64,000 nt of DNA, from positions 1 to 64,000 of the forward strand of contig NZ_JAWQUO010000003.1 of NCBI RefSeq assembly GCF_033446605.1, written 5' to 3'. A model generated the notes under the pieces. The model worked only from the letters and a program-made list of their open reading frames with translations. It did no database searches and had not been told where the DNA came from. The stretch's first letter is position 1, and each line of letters begins with the position of its first letter. The stretch comes from Iodobacter sp025352645 (GTDB lineage Bacteria > Pseudomonadota > Gammaproteobacteria > Burkholderiales > Chitinibacteraceae). The position numbers were made by a program, and so were the translations under genes. Positions 24,058-32,418 of this stretch are shown here, piece after piece.

Positions 24058-24558
24058 TTATATTTTTTTTATTTCTTTTTCAATTAAATTTTCTATTTCT
24101 TTTATGTCTGCAACACCCACATATTTTTTAATTATCTCACCATTTTTATTAATTAAAAATGTACTTGGTGTTAATCCAACATCCCCAAAAGCTTTAGCAA
24201 TTTTTCCATATTTATCATGTTGAACAAAAAAAGGAAGATTTTTTTCTTTTACATAATTTTCAATATATTCTGGAATATCGTAATCCATTGCAACTGCGAT
24301 TGTTTTGTAATTAGCCGTTTTATATTTTTTTTGTAATTTTATAAGTTCTGGCATTTCTTGAATACAACCAGTGCAACTTGTTGCCCAGAAATTAACTAAA
24401 ACGATTTGGTTTTTTAATGTAGACAGATTTAGATTTTGACCTTGAATGCTAGTTAATTTTATATCAGGTGCAGATTTATTTGGAGCTTGAAAAAGTAAGT
24501 AGCCAGTGATGCTTAAAACAATACTGATTATGAGTGTCAGCTGTAAGTATTTTTTCAT
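24058..24558 (-). CDS. TlpA/ResA-like membrane-anchored thioredoxin
   Basis: The 166-residue protein has an N-terminal membrane anchor or signal (residues 4-23) and a thioredoxin fold with the redox pair SCTGC (Cys62, Cys65) after FWAT. Such proteins reduce periplasmic disulfides, often for cytochrome c assembly. The gene is strikingly AT-rich with Lys/Ile/Asn-rich codon use unlike its neighbours, which suggests horizontal transfer. It reads away from the candidate origin. Confidence 0.88.
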   Translation of the reverse strand: MKKYLQLTLIISIVLSITGYLLFQAPNKSAPDIKLTSIQGQNLNLSTLKNQIVLVNFWATSCTGCIQEMPELIKLQKKYKTANYKTIAVAMDYDIPEYIENYVKEKNLPFFVQHDKYGKIAKAFGDVGLTPSTFLINKNGEIIKKYVGVADIKEIENLIEKEIKKI

Positions 24559-24703
24559 TTTTTCTGTCCTTATCTTGCAAGGTAGCGATTTTAGAACATT
24601 TTTTGGGTGTTTTGCGTTGAAAAATTTATTTACATCTTTTTTTTTTTTAATACTTCATTTAAGAAGAAAGATATAAGAACAACTAATAAGGGTTGCGCTT
24701 TCC

Positions 24704-24834
24704 TGTGGATAAGTCATTTTCTTTATATTTTTCAACACTTTAACTTATCCACAAGGCTGGGTGTTAAATCTGTTTGGCCTGTGGATAATTTGGAGATAGT
24801 TTTTTGGGATTCCCAAGCTTTGTAGTTATCCACA
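24704..24834. promoter_or_regulatory. Cluster of four consensus DnaA boxes
   Basis: TTATCCACA occurs at 24745 and 24826 on the + strand, and its complement TGTGGATAA at 24704 and 24780. A weaker TTGCCCACA is at 24848. Four perfect boxes in 131 bp is far above chance for a 9-mer. Confidence 0.9.
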
Positions 24835-24897
24835 GAGCCAGTTGATATTGCCCACAGCCCAAGTAGTTGATTTGATGGATCGTTTGATTTTTCACCG

Positions 24898-24903
24898 TAT
24901 AAT
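24898..24903 (+). promoter_or_regulatory. -10 element of the ylqF promoter
   Basis: TATAAT lies 25 bp before the ylqF start, with a poor -35 region (TTGATG at 24872, spacing 20). The strong ribosome site GGAGG at 24917-24921 supports the ATG at 24928. Confidence 0.45.
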
Positions 24904-24927
24904 GGCTCGTTTTGACGGAGGGGTTCG

Positions 24928-25827
24928 ATGGCGATCCAGTGGTTTCCAGGGCATATGAACACTGCCCGCAAGCAGGTTGCAGAGACCATGGCCAAGGTAG
25001 ACTTGGTGATTGAGGTGGTTGATGCTCGCTTGCCACTGTCTAGTAGCAATCCCATGATTGAACCGATGAGAAGGCTAAGGCAGCGTCCCGCCTTGAAGGT
25101 TTTGAATAAAGCAGATTTGGCGGATCCAAAACTCAATCGTATGTGGCTCGATTGGTTTAAATCTCAGCCGGGTACTGAAGCGGTGCTGTTAGGCGAAGAC
25201 AATAAGATCCAAGGTGCAAAACTGATCCCTCAGCTTTGCCAAGCCTTGGCTCCACATCGTGATGGGGAACATAAACCGCTTAGAGCAATGATTGTGGGTA
25301 TTCCTAACGTGGGTAAATCTACGTTAATCAATCACTTAGCCAAGCGTAAAATTGCTAAAGTGGCTGATACACCTGGTGTGACTAAGATGCAGCAGCGTGT
25401 AGAGACGTTGGCTGGGATGATTTTGTATGACACGCCAGGCTTGATGTGGCCCAAAGTGCAAAATGAAGATTCTGGTTACCGTTTAGCGATGGCAGGATCG
25501 ATTGGTCGTAATGCTTATGATGAAGTGGATGTGGCTTTGTATGCCATTGAAACCTTGATCGAGCGCTATCCGCAGTTATTGCTTGATCGGTATAAATTGA
25601 AAGATCTGCTGGGTGATGCAGAGCCTTTGTTTGAGTTGATTGGCAAAAAACGCGGTGCGATGTTGTCGGGTGGTCGTATTGATACCCAAAAGACCGCAGA
25701 TATGATTTTGACTGAGTTTCGCGCTGGAACTTTAGGCCGTATTACTTTGGAAACTCCGGATGATTTCTTGGAAATGCCGGTTTATGATCCAAATGATGAA
25801 GCAGAGTTGCCTGATCCAGATTTGTGA
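24928..25827 (+). CDS. ylqF: Ribosome biogenesis GTPase YlqF/RbgA
   Basis: The 299-residue protein is a circularly permuted GTPase: the G4 motif NKAD (60-63) comes before the G1 motif GIPNVGKST (124-132) and DTPG. The opening QWFPGHMNTARKQV is typical of the family. RbgA-type proteins act in late assembly of the large ribosomal subunit. It is the first gene to the right of the candidate origin. Confidence 0.93.
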   Translation: MAIQWFPGHMNTARKQVAETMAKVDLVIEVVDARLPLSSSNPMIEPMRRLRQRPALKVLNKADLADPKLNRMWLDWFKSQPGTEAVLLGEDNKIQGAKLIPQLCQALAPHRDGEHKPLRAMIVGIPNVGKSTLINHLAKRKIAKVADTPGVTKMQQRVETLAGMILYDTPGLMWPKVQNEDSGYRLAMAGSIGRNAYDEVDVALYAIETLIERYPQLLLDRYKLKDLLGDAEPLFELIGKKRGAMLSGGRIDTQKTADMILTEFRAGTLGRITLETPDDFLEMPVYDPNDEAELPDPDL

Positions 25828-25935
25828 AATGACGTTTTGAGCATGGTTCATTGCGAAGATAGATTCATTATTGACGCGGCGTGTTCTAGAAAAATGTCTT
25901 AGAATTCGACTGCTCTGTAGCTTTGGAAGTGACTG

Positions 25936-26139
25936 ATGGAAGCTGAACTTGTAAATCTTGAAGACAAAGTCGAGCAATTAGCTCAGCTTTGTCGTGAGTT
26001 ACGCGATGAAAATCGGGGCTTACGCCAGAAATTATTGCTAACACAGCAGCAAAATCAAGGTTTGCTCGCTAAGGTAGAGGGCAGCAAAGAAAGAGTTGCG
26101 GCTATCTTGGCGAAGCTGCCGGAGGATCAGAATGAGTGA
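25936..26139 (+). CDS. ZapB-like short coiled-coil protein
   Basis: This 67-residue protein is almost entirely a predicted coiled coil (LEDKVEQLAQLCRELRDENR with heptad leucines). A similar small gene commonly precedes zapA in proteobacteria and is related to the cell division protein ZapB. Its last eight bases overlap zapA. A role with ZapA at the FtsZ ring is inferred from context. Confidence 0.8.
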   Translation: MEAELVNLEDKVEQLAQLCRELRDENRGLRQKLLLTQQQNQGLLAKVEGSKERVAAILAKLPEDQNE

Positions 26140-26449
26140 TGCGGTGATTAAGCAACTCGACGTTTCTATCATGGGCCGTGAGTTTCGTGTGGCTTGCCCT
26201 GAAAACGAAGAAGCGACTTTGGTACAGGCCGTGGAGCTACTCGATCAGCGTATGCATGAGATTCGTGCGTCTGGCAAGGTGATTGGTTTGGAAAAAATTG
26301 CCATTATGGCCGCGCTAAATATTACGCATGAATATTTGCATACGCGGGTTGATGGAGGTTTTGACATTGCTACAATTCAGCGTAGAATTGCCAATATGAA
26401 TTCAACGATTGACGCAGTAATGGGTGAGCAGATCGATATGTTTTCCTGA
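26132..26449 (+). CDS. zapA: Cell division protein ZapA
   Basis: ZapA bundles FtsZ protofilaments at midcell. The 105-residue protein has the family pattern VSIMGREFRVACPENEE and a C-terminal helix for coiled-coil dimerisation. ATG at 26132 is preceded by GGAGGA (26121-26126) and overlaps the ZapB-like gene. 6S RNA follows, the usual arrangement. Confidence 0.93.
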   Translation: MSDAVIKQLDVSIMGREFRVACPENEEATLVQAVELLDQRMHEIRASGKVIGLEKIAIMAALNITHEYLHTRVDGGFDIATIQRRIANMNSTIDAVMGEQIDMFS

Positions 26450-26467
26450 TGCGGCAATTGTGTACAC

Positions 26468-26655
26468 CAATGCTTTCCTGCGGTGTTTGTTACGACTTGT
26501 CTCTCTGAACCAATAATTACTTTGGTTGCCTGCCATGAGCATGCCTGTTGTGCGCATCCCCCGTTGGATGCACCTGATGGCATCCGGTCGGTGGCCGCTT
26601 GAACCTTCGGTTCAAGATTGCTCGTCGGACGACACTCGCGGGAAGCTCTTCATTG
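26468..26655 (+). ncRNA. ssrS: 6S RNA
   Basis: The segment lies between zapA and the folate cyclo-ligase gene, the classic 6S location. The ends pair (GCTTTCCTGCGGTGT with ACACTCGCGGGAAGC), and the 3' arm has the conserved hairpin CTTGAACC-TTC-GGTTCAAG, as well as GAGCATGC as in E. coli 6S RNA. The length of about 188 nt is normal. It binds sigma70 RNA polymerase and represses transcription in stationary phase. Exact ends are estimated from the closing stem. Confidence 0.88.
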
Positions 26656-26666
26656 TTTCACATCAC

Positions 26667-27269
26667 GTGAATATCATCGGTAAACCTAGCAAATCCGAAG
26701 CACGGCGTTTGATACGTCGTGCTCGTGCTTCTATCCCCCCCCTTGAAAGATATGCCGCAGAGAGTGCTGTTGCCATGCAGGCAAAGCAGCTTGGTTTATT
26801 GCGGCGTGGCCTAAAAATTGCCGCTTATATTCCTGCCGGCAGTGAGTTTTCCCCTTGGATATTAATGCTACGCGCTCTTTTAGGCGGTGTAGAGGTGTAT
26901 CTGCCGCAAGTACCAAAGCGAGGCAGAAAGCTTAATTTTGTACGCTTAGATGCTAAAAATCGTTGGAAGCTAGGCCCACAAAATATTCTTGAGCCACAGT
27001 CTGGTATGCCATGCTCTCCCCGTGATTTGGATATCGTTTTTTTGCCTTTGCTGGGCTTTGATTCAAATCTAGCTCGTTTAGGACAAGGAGGAGGCTACTA
27101 TGATTGTACTTTTGAGTTTCGGCGCTGGCGTCGGGTGTGGAAAAAGCCCCGTTTAGTGGGTTTAGCTTTTGATGTGCAGCACGTGGAGCAATTAGCTGTG
27201 GATAGTTGGGACTTACGATTAGATTACATTCTGAGTGGTCAAAAAATCTGGCGAAATCCTAATCGCTGA
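26667..27269 (+). CDS. 5-formyltetrahydrofolate cyclo-ligase
   Basis: The protein (about 200 residues) has the C-terminal motif LGQGGGYYD and the basic start KSEARRLIRRARASI of the MTHFS/YgfA family, which turns 5-formyl-THF into methenyl-THF. The frame is open far upstream, but that part is 6S RNA. I chose GTG at 26667 just after the RNA; no ribosome site is clear, so the start is uncertain. Confidence 0.88.
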   Translation: MNIIGKPSKSEARRLIRRARASIPPLERYAAESAVAMQAKQLGLLRRGLKIAAYIPAGSEFSPWILMLRALLGGVEVYLPQVPKRGRKLNFVRLDAKNRWKLGPQNILEPQSGMPCSPRDLDIVFLPLLGFDSNLARLGQGGGYYDCTFEFRRWRRVWKKPRLVGLAFDVQHVEQLAVDSWDLRLDYILSGQKIWRNPNR

Positions 27270-27499
27270 TTACATTTTGTTGTAGTCATTGCACATGTAT
27301 TTTTCTGGCTTGCACTAAACAGAGTCATTATTTAGCGAGGTGACATGCATCTAGCTGCCCAAAATCGCTGTTTTGTGAGGTAACGCAAATTTATGCAATG
27401 ACAAAGGCAATAAATTCACAATTATTTTCTTTGCCTTAGCACTAAACTAGCACCCAGTAGAAATCTCCTAACCTAAGCGCAATGGATTGCTACATCCCG

Positions 27500-27516
27500 A
27501 TTGGCTTTAAAGCCGA
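27500..27516. promoter_or_regulatory. Palindrome upstream of the GlcNAc PTS genes
   Basis: GGCTTTAAAGCC (27503-27514) is a perfect 12-bp palindrome about 45 bp before the fused PTS gene, in a 289-bp gap with no ORF. It might be an operator; no regulator is identified. Confidence 0.25.
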
Positions 27517-27558
27517 CAAAGAGTCTTTACAAGCACTGCCCCCAATAACGAGGTTGCC

Positions 27559-30120
27559 ATGAATAACTCGACTCAAGCCTCTCGGCTGGATCTTTTTGCA
27601 CCGCTGTCTGGTGTTGTTGTTGCTATCGAATCGGTTCCTGATCCGGTTTTTGCTCAAAAAATGGTGGGTGATGGGATTTCCGTTGATCCTATTTCCAACC
27701 TCTTACTGGCACCGGTTGCCGGTAAAGTGACTCAACTTCATTCTTCACGGCATGCGATTACTATCACCACGCCTGCAGGTGTTGAAGTGCTGATTCACAT
27801 TGGTTTGGATACGGTCATGATGCGCGGCGAAGGTTTTACCGCCAAAGTGGCCGAGGGCGCAGACGTAAAAGTAGGCCAGCCGCTGATTGAGTTTGATGCC
27901 GATTTGGTTGCACGCAAAGCTTTGAGCTTATTAACGCAGATAGTGATTACAACGGGCGATAAAGTAGTTAAGTACATCCCAACGACAAAAAAAATGGTTG
28001 TTGCTGGGCAAGATATTTTGCTTTCTTTAGATTTGGCAGGCGCCACTTTAGTGGGTAATGCAAGTAGTGCCGCCCCACAGGCTGATGCAGCTATTCAATC
28101 TGCAGCCGTGATTGTGCCAAACCCAACTGGTTTGCATGCTCGCCCTGCTGCTGTGCTGGCCAATATGGCTAAGACGTTTAAATCTGAGCTGAAGTTAGTA
28201 CGTGCAGGCGATGAAGCTAATGCCAAATCTGTGGTTTCGATTATGGGCTTGGAAGTTCAGCACGGTGATTCGATTTTTGTCAAAGCGATCGGCCCAGATG
28301 CAGGTCAAGCGGCTAAAGCGCTAGCAGAGCTGATTGCCAGCGGTTCAGGTGAAGATTGTGGCGGCGTGTTGCCAGCGGCTGCGGCAAAGCATATTCCTAA
28401 GCCACAAACTCGACCTGCATTAAAATCGAATGATCCAAATGTGCTGATGGGTGTATCTGCCTCACCTGGTTTAGCGGTTGGGCACATCTTCCAAGTCAAA
28501 CAAGAAGTGATCGACGTGCATGAGACGGGTGACACGCCTGATCTAGAAAAACGTCGTTTAGATGTTGCGCTAAAAGAAGCTTATCAGCAGTTAGAAGCAT
28601 TGAAAGGTGAAATTGCTGATCCAGCAAAGGCAGAAATCTTTACCGCTCACCAAGAATTATTATCTGATCCTGATTTACTGGATCTTGCTACGGCAGCGAT
28701 AAGCCAAGGGAAGAGCGCAGGGTTTGCATGGCGTGCTGCATTTACCAGCTATGCGGATAAATTGGCCAAGCTAAAAAATGAAATTTTAGCGGGCCGAGCT
28801 AACGATATTCGCGATATTGGTCGACGTGTATTGCGCTTGATTGCGGGGATTAAAGAAGCAGCCTTTGAAGTGCCAAATGATGCTATTTTGATTGCCGAAG
28901 ACTTGACCCCATCGGATACCGCAAGTTTAGATCGCAATAAAGTGCTGGGTTTTTGTACGATTGGTGGCGGGGCAACCAGCCATGTAGCAATCTTGGCTCG
29001 ATCTTTGAATATTCCGGCGATTTGTGGCATTGAAGACGCTGCTCTGCAATTAGCCAACGGAACTCCGGTTATTTTGGAAGGCAGCAAGGGCTGTTTGCGT
29101 TTAAATCCGTCGCCAGAAGAAGTGAGTAGTATTCGTGAGCGCCAACTTAAATTAGCTAAACGTCAGGCCGAAGAGCTGGCCGCCGCATTTGAGCCTGCCA
29201 CCACCACAGATGGTATTTGCGTTGAAGTGGTCGCCAATATTGGCGGGCTGGAAGAAGCGCTGCAATCGGTAAAACTGGGCGGTGAAGGTGTTGGTCTGCT
29301 ACGTAGCGAATTTTTGTACTTAGAGCGCACCGAAGCGCCTTCAGAAGCTGAACAAGACAAAATCTATAGCGATATTGCCAAATCACTTGGCAAAGATAGA
29401 ACTTTTGTAGTTCGTACTTTGGATGTAGGCGGTGATAAGCCTTTGCCTTACCTGCCGATGCCAGCAGAAGAAAACCCATTCTTGGGCGTGCGTGGCGTGC
29501 GTTTATGTTTGGCTGAGCCAGAATTGCTGCACACACAAATTCGCGCCATTTTGCGTTCTGCTGAACACGCCAAATTAGCCATCATGTTCCCGATGATTAC
29601 TTCTTTAGAAGAAGTCCGGACAGTGAAACGCATTGTGGCAGAAGAAAAAGCGGCTTTAGGTATTACCGCCGCAGTGCAGATTGGGATTATGGTAGAAGTG
29701 CCTGCCACGGCCGTGATGGCAGAAATCTTTGCCCGTGAAGTCGATTTCTTCTCGATTGGCACTAACGATCTCACCCAGTACACACTGGCGATGGATCGTG
29801 GCCATCCTAAGTTAGCTAAAGAGGCTGATGCAATGCATCCAGGTGTATTGCGTTTGATTGCCAACACCGTGAAGGGTGCACATACCCATGGTAAGTGGGT
29901 AGGGGTTTGTGGCGGTATTGCCTCTGATCCTTCTGCCGTTCCCTTGTTAATTGGTATGGGTGTGGATGAATTATCCGTGAGTGTGCCTGCTATTCCGGCC
30001 GTTAAAGCCTTGGTGCGCACACTATCAAAAGCAGACTGCCAGAAGTTGGCCGCTGAAGTGCTGCAAATGGGTACGGTGGCAGAAGTTCGTACGCGTCTAT
30101 CTCAGCAACTCGCTGATTAA
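27559..30120 (+). CDS. Fused PTS protein: EIIA(Glc-type)-HPr-Enzyme I
   Basis: This 853-residue cytoplasmic protein carries three phosphotransfer domains: EIIA at about 1-155 (active His80 in LIHIGLDTV), HPr at about 172-260 (His193 in NPTGLHARPAA), and Enzyme I at about 295-850 (His475 in GGATSHVAILARS, plus DVGGDKPLPYL). It passes phosphate from PEP to the membrane permease encoded downstream. The gene has the FPr/NagF-type layout found with GlcNAc permeases. All key histidines are present. Confidence 0.95.
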   Translation: MNNSTQASRLDLFAPLSGVVVAIESVPDPVFAQKMVGDGISVDPISNLLLAPVAGKVTQLHSSRHAITITTPAGVEVLIHIGLDTVMMRGEGFTAKVAEGADVKVGQPLIEFDADLVARKALSLLTQIVITTGDKVVKYIPTTKKMVVAGQDILLSLDLAGATLVGNASSAAPQADAAIQSAAVIVPNPTGLHARPAAVLANMAKTFKSELKLVRAGDEANAKSVVSIMGLEVQHGDSIFVKAIGPDAGQAAKALAELIASGSGEDCGGVLPAAAAKHIPKPQTRPALKSNDPNVLMGVSASPGLAVGHIFQVKQEVIDVHETGDTPDLEKRRLDVALKEAYQQLEALKGEIADPAKAEIFTAHQELLSDPDLLDLATAAISQGKSAGFAWRAAFTSYADKLAKLKNEILAGRANDIRDIGRRVLRLIAGIKEAAFEVPNDAILIAEDLTPSDTASLDRNKVLGFCTIGGGATSHVAILARSLNIPAICGIEDAALQLANGTPVILEGSKGCLRLNPSPEEVSSIRERQLKLAKRQAEELAAAFEPATTTDGICVEVVANIGGLEEALQSVKLGGEGVGLLRSEFLYLERTEAPSEAEQDKIYSDIAKSLGKDRTFVVRTLDVGGDKPLPYLPMPAEENPFLGVRGVRLCLAEPELLHTQIRAILRSAEHAKLAIMFPMITSLEEVRTVKRIVAEEKAALGITAAVQIGIMVEVPATAVMAEIFAREVDFFSIGTNDLTQYTLAMDRGHPKLAKEADAMHPGVLRLIANTVKGAHTHGKWVGVCGGIASDPSAVPLLIGMGVDELSVSVPAIPAVKALVRTLSKADCQKLAAEVLQMGTVAEVRTRLSQQLAD

Positions 30121-30128
30121 ATAATGAT

Positions 30129-30157
30129 CAAAACAGGCCGATATTGGCCTGTTTTGT
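30129..30157 (+). terminator. Hairpin after the fused PTS gene
   Basis: CAAAACAGGCC-GATATT-GGCCTGTTTTG is a perfect 11-bp stem. The T-stretch is in the stem, so partial termination before the permease gene is possible. Confidence 0.65.
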
Positions 30158-30260
30158 CAAGCGGACAGATCAAGCTCTAAAGCCTTATATCATGCGGTGT
30201 TCAATGGATTGTGGCACTGCGCCTTATGCGTGAGAATCAACCTTGAAAGATCAAAACACA

Positions 30261-30494
30261 ATGCGCGACAGTTTCCCTTTTTTGTTGGTAGCAGCTTTGG
30301 GTGGTTGGGGCAATATAAGCTCCTTAGAACTGGTGGCTTTAACGCGTTTACGCGTGGTATTGATAGATGCGAGCCGCTGTAATTTAGAGCGATTACAACA
30401 AGCCGGTGTTCTGGCGGTGATGTCTGTTAAGAGTCCAGTTTTCCACCTTATCATTGGTGCTGATGCCCCACGCTATATGGAAATCCTGTCTTAG
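30261..30494 (+). CDS. Stand-alone EIIB-like PTS domain without the active cysteine
   Basis: The 77-residue product has the glucose-family EIIB pattern ALGGWGNISSLE...TRLRV...DASR...VFHLIIG. At the phosphorylated cysteine position (CITRLR in active domains) it has Ala26 (VALTRLR). It closely resembles the second, also cysteine-less, EIIB domain at the end of NagE. It sits between the fused PTS gene and nagE. It cannot be a normal phosphocarrier; a regulatory or scaffolding role is inference. A TTG at 30243 is an alternative start. Confidence 0.7.
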   Translation: MRDSFPFLLVAALGGWGNISSLELVALTRLRVVLIDASRCNLERLQQAGVLAVMSVKSPVFHLIIGADAPRYMEILS

Positions 30495-30542
30495 AAAATA
30501 GCTGCTTGGTTTTGCCAAGTAGTAAGCAGTACGGAGAAGATG

Positions 30543-32309
30543 ATGTTTAAAAACGCTTTTGCATTTTTGCAAAAAATCGGCAAATCGCTCATGTTACCGG
30601 TGTCAGTATTGCCAGTAGCGGGCTTATTGCTTGGTTTTGGTGCTTCCAATTTTTCTTTTTTACCGGAAGTCGTTTCACATTTGATGGCCGCGGGCGGCGG
30701 TGCGATTTTTGGTAATCTCGCACTGATTTTTGCAATTGGTGTGGCCTTAGGCTTAACCGAAAACGATGGTGTAGCCGCAATTGCTGCCGTGGTCGGTTAT
30801 GTTGTGCTGCTGGCAACCATGGGCGTGATGGCTCCGGTGCTGGGTACTGAGCCCGCCATGGTTATGGGCATGAAGGCGATGGAAACCGGTGTATTTGGCG
30901 GGATTATCGCCGGTGCGCTGGCGGCGGGTCTGTTCAATAAATACTATCGCATCGAGCTGCCTCCTTACCTTGGCTTCTTTGCCGGTAAGCGCTTTGTGCC
31001 GATTGCAACTGGTATTGCGGCTATTTTTGTCGGCGTGATCTTGTCGCTGATCTGGCCACCGATTCAGGGCGTGATTAAAAGCTTCTCGCAATGGGCCGCC
31101 TATGCGGATCCGCGTATTGCTGCAACGTTGTACGGTTTTGTAGAGCGTATGCTGGTGCCGTTTGGTCTGCACCATATCTGGAATGTACCGTTCTTCTTTG
31201 AAATTGGTAATTACGTGGTGGATGGCAAGCCTGCTGTGCACGGCGATATTGCTCGCTTCTTTGCCGGTGATCCAACGGCCGGTATCTTGTCTGGTGCGTT
31301 CTTATTCAAGATGTTTGGTCTACCTGCGGCTGCCATTGCTATTTGGCACACAGCTAAGCCAGAAAACCGCGTCAAGATCGGCGGGATTATGGTTTCAGCG
31401 GCGTTGACATCATTTATGACCGGTATTACCGAGCCTATCGAATTTGCTTTCTTATTTGTGGCTCCACAGCTTTACCTGATTCATGCCTTATTGGCTGCCT
31501 CTACCCAGTTTGTAGCTAACTCGCTGCATATCCATATGGGCTTTAGCTTCTCGCAAGGTGGTATTGACTTCTTGATGTTTAATGCTCTGGGTAAATATGC
31601 GCAAAACTGGTGGCTGATTCTGCCGCTGGGCGCGGTTTATGCAGCGATTTACTACTCGGTATTCCGTTTTGTGATTGTAAAACTCAATCTGAAAACACCG
31701 GGTCGTGAAGACGAAACGGCTGAAGAGCATGTGGTAGATAGCAGCGAGCATGGCCGTGCACGTGAATTAGTGCTGGCATTTGGTGGTCGCAGCAATATCA
31801 GTGGTTTAGATGCATGTATTACCCGTTTGCGTATTTCGGTTAAAGATATCTCGAAAGTAAATCAGCCTAAGCTCAAAGCGATGGGTGCTGCAGGTGTGAT
31901 GGTAGTGGGCAATGGTATTCAGGCTATTTTTGGTACCCAGTCAGATAATCTAAAATCCGATATGGTAAGTTACCTGAAAGTGGCCGGCCCAGAAGCCGAT
32001 GCGGTGACTGCTCCGGTGCAGGCTGTACCAGCGGCTACTGCAAATGCTACTCCGGCAAGCACTACGGGTAGCGATATCCATGGTAAAGCGATGCAAATTC
32101 AGGCGGCTTTGGGTGGTTTATCCAATATCCGTAAGCTAGAAGCCATTGCGGGCACGCGTTTACGTGTAGAGCTGGCAGATGCATCGCGCTTGAATGAAGC
32201 CGCTTTAAAAGAGGCAGGCGTTGAAGGTGTAATGCCACAGGGTGAACAAGTATTTCACCTAATTGTGGGCCAACAGGCTGGTGATGTTGCGAGTGCCTTA
32301 GCAAAATAA
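30543..32309 (+). CDS. nagE: N-acetylglucosamine PTS permease EIICB with a second, degenerate EIIB
   Basis: The protein (588 residues) has a membrane EIIC domain over about residues 1-370 (opening with LMLPVSVLPVAGLLLGFG), an active EIIB domain with Cys425 in DACITRLR, a linker rich in Ala/Thr/Pro, and a second EIIB-like domain at about 515-585 where the cysteine is Ala536. It imports and phosphorylates GlcNAc, likely from chitin. ATG at 30543 is better spaced from GGAG (30533) than ATG at 30540. Confidence 0.93.
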   Translation: MFKNAFAFLQKIGKSLMLPVSVLPVAGLLLGFGASNFSFLPEVVSHLMAAGGGAIFGNLALIFAIGVALGLTENDGVAAIAAVVGYVVLLATMGVMAPVLGTEPAMVMGMKAMETGVFGGIIAGALAAGLFNKYYRIELPPYLGFFAGKRFVPIATGIAAIFVGVILSLIWPPIQGVIKSFSQWAAYADPRIAATLYGFVERMLVPFGLHHIWNVPFFFEIGNYVVDGKPAVHGDIARFFAGDPTAGILSGAFLFKMFGLPAAAIAIWHTAKPENRVKIGGIMVSAALTSFMTGITEPIEFAFLFVAPQLYLIHALLAASTQFVANSLHIHMGFSFSQGGIDFLMFNALGKYAQNWWLILPLGAVYAAIYYSVFRFVIVKLNLKTPGREDETAEEHVVDSSEHGRARELVLAFGGRSNISGLDACITRLRISVKDISKVNQPKLKAMGAAGVMVVGNGIQAIFGTQSDNLKSDMVSYLKVAGPEADAVTAPVQAVPAATANATPASTTGSDIHGKAMQIQAALGGLSNIRKLEAIAGTRLRVELADASRLNEAALKEAGVEGVMPQGEQVFHLIVGQQAGDVASALAK

Positions 32310-32328
32310 AAGCTTGGTAGTTTATGAG

Positions 32329-32358
32329 AAAGCCCGTCAGCAGTGACGGGTTTTTTTT
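32329..32358 (+). terminator. Rho-independent terminator after nagE
   Basis: CCCGTCA-GCAG-TGACGGG is a perfect 7-bp stem followed by eight T residues, ending the PTS unit. Confidence 0.92.
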
Positions 32359-32418
32359 CGTTGAAATAAAGAGTAATGGTAAGCTGGATGTCAAAATATC
32401 TTACTCGCATAGATAAAT

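Larger units (their letters stand above)
24559..24927. other. Candidate chromosomal replication origin (oriC)
   Basis: This 369-bp divergent intergenic region has a strongly AT-rich part (about 24600-24690, with a long T-run and 13-mer-like ATCTTTTTTTTT) next to four perfect 9-bp DnaA boxes at 24704-24712, 24745-24753, 24780-24788 and 24826-24834 in alternating orientation. Four parS sites and parAB lie within 20 kb. Sampled stretches are C-rich or neutral on the + strand to the left and G-rich to the right, as expected across an origin. dnaA is not in the window. The call is inference from these converging signs. Confidence 0.65.

Noticed and set aside
26526..26666. Upstream extension of the folate cyclo-ligase frame
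   Set aside because: This stretch is the 6S RNA, supported by its position, closing stem and conserved hairpin.
26657..26672. Possible fifth parS near the folate cyclo-ligase start
   Set aside because: Only the CACGTGAA core fits; the left half does not match the consensus.
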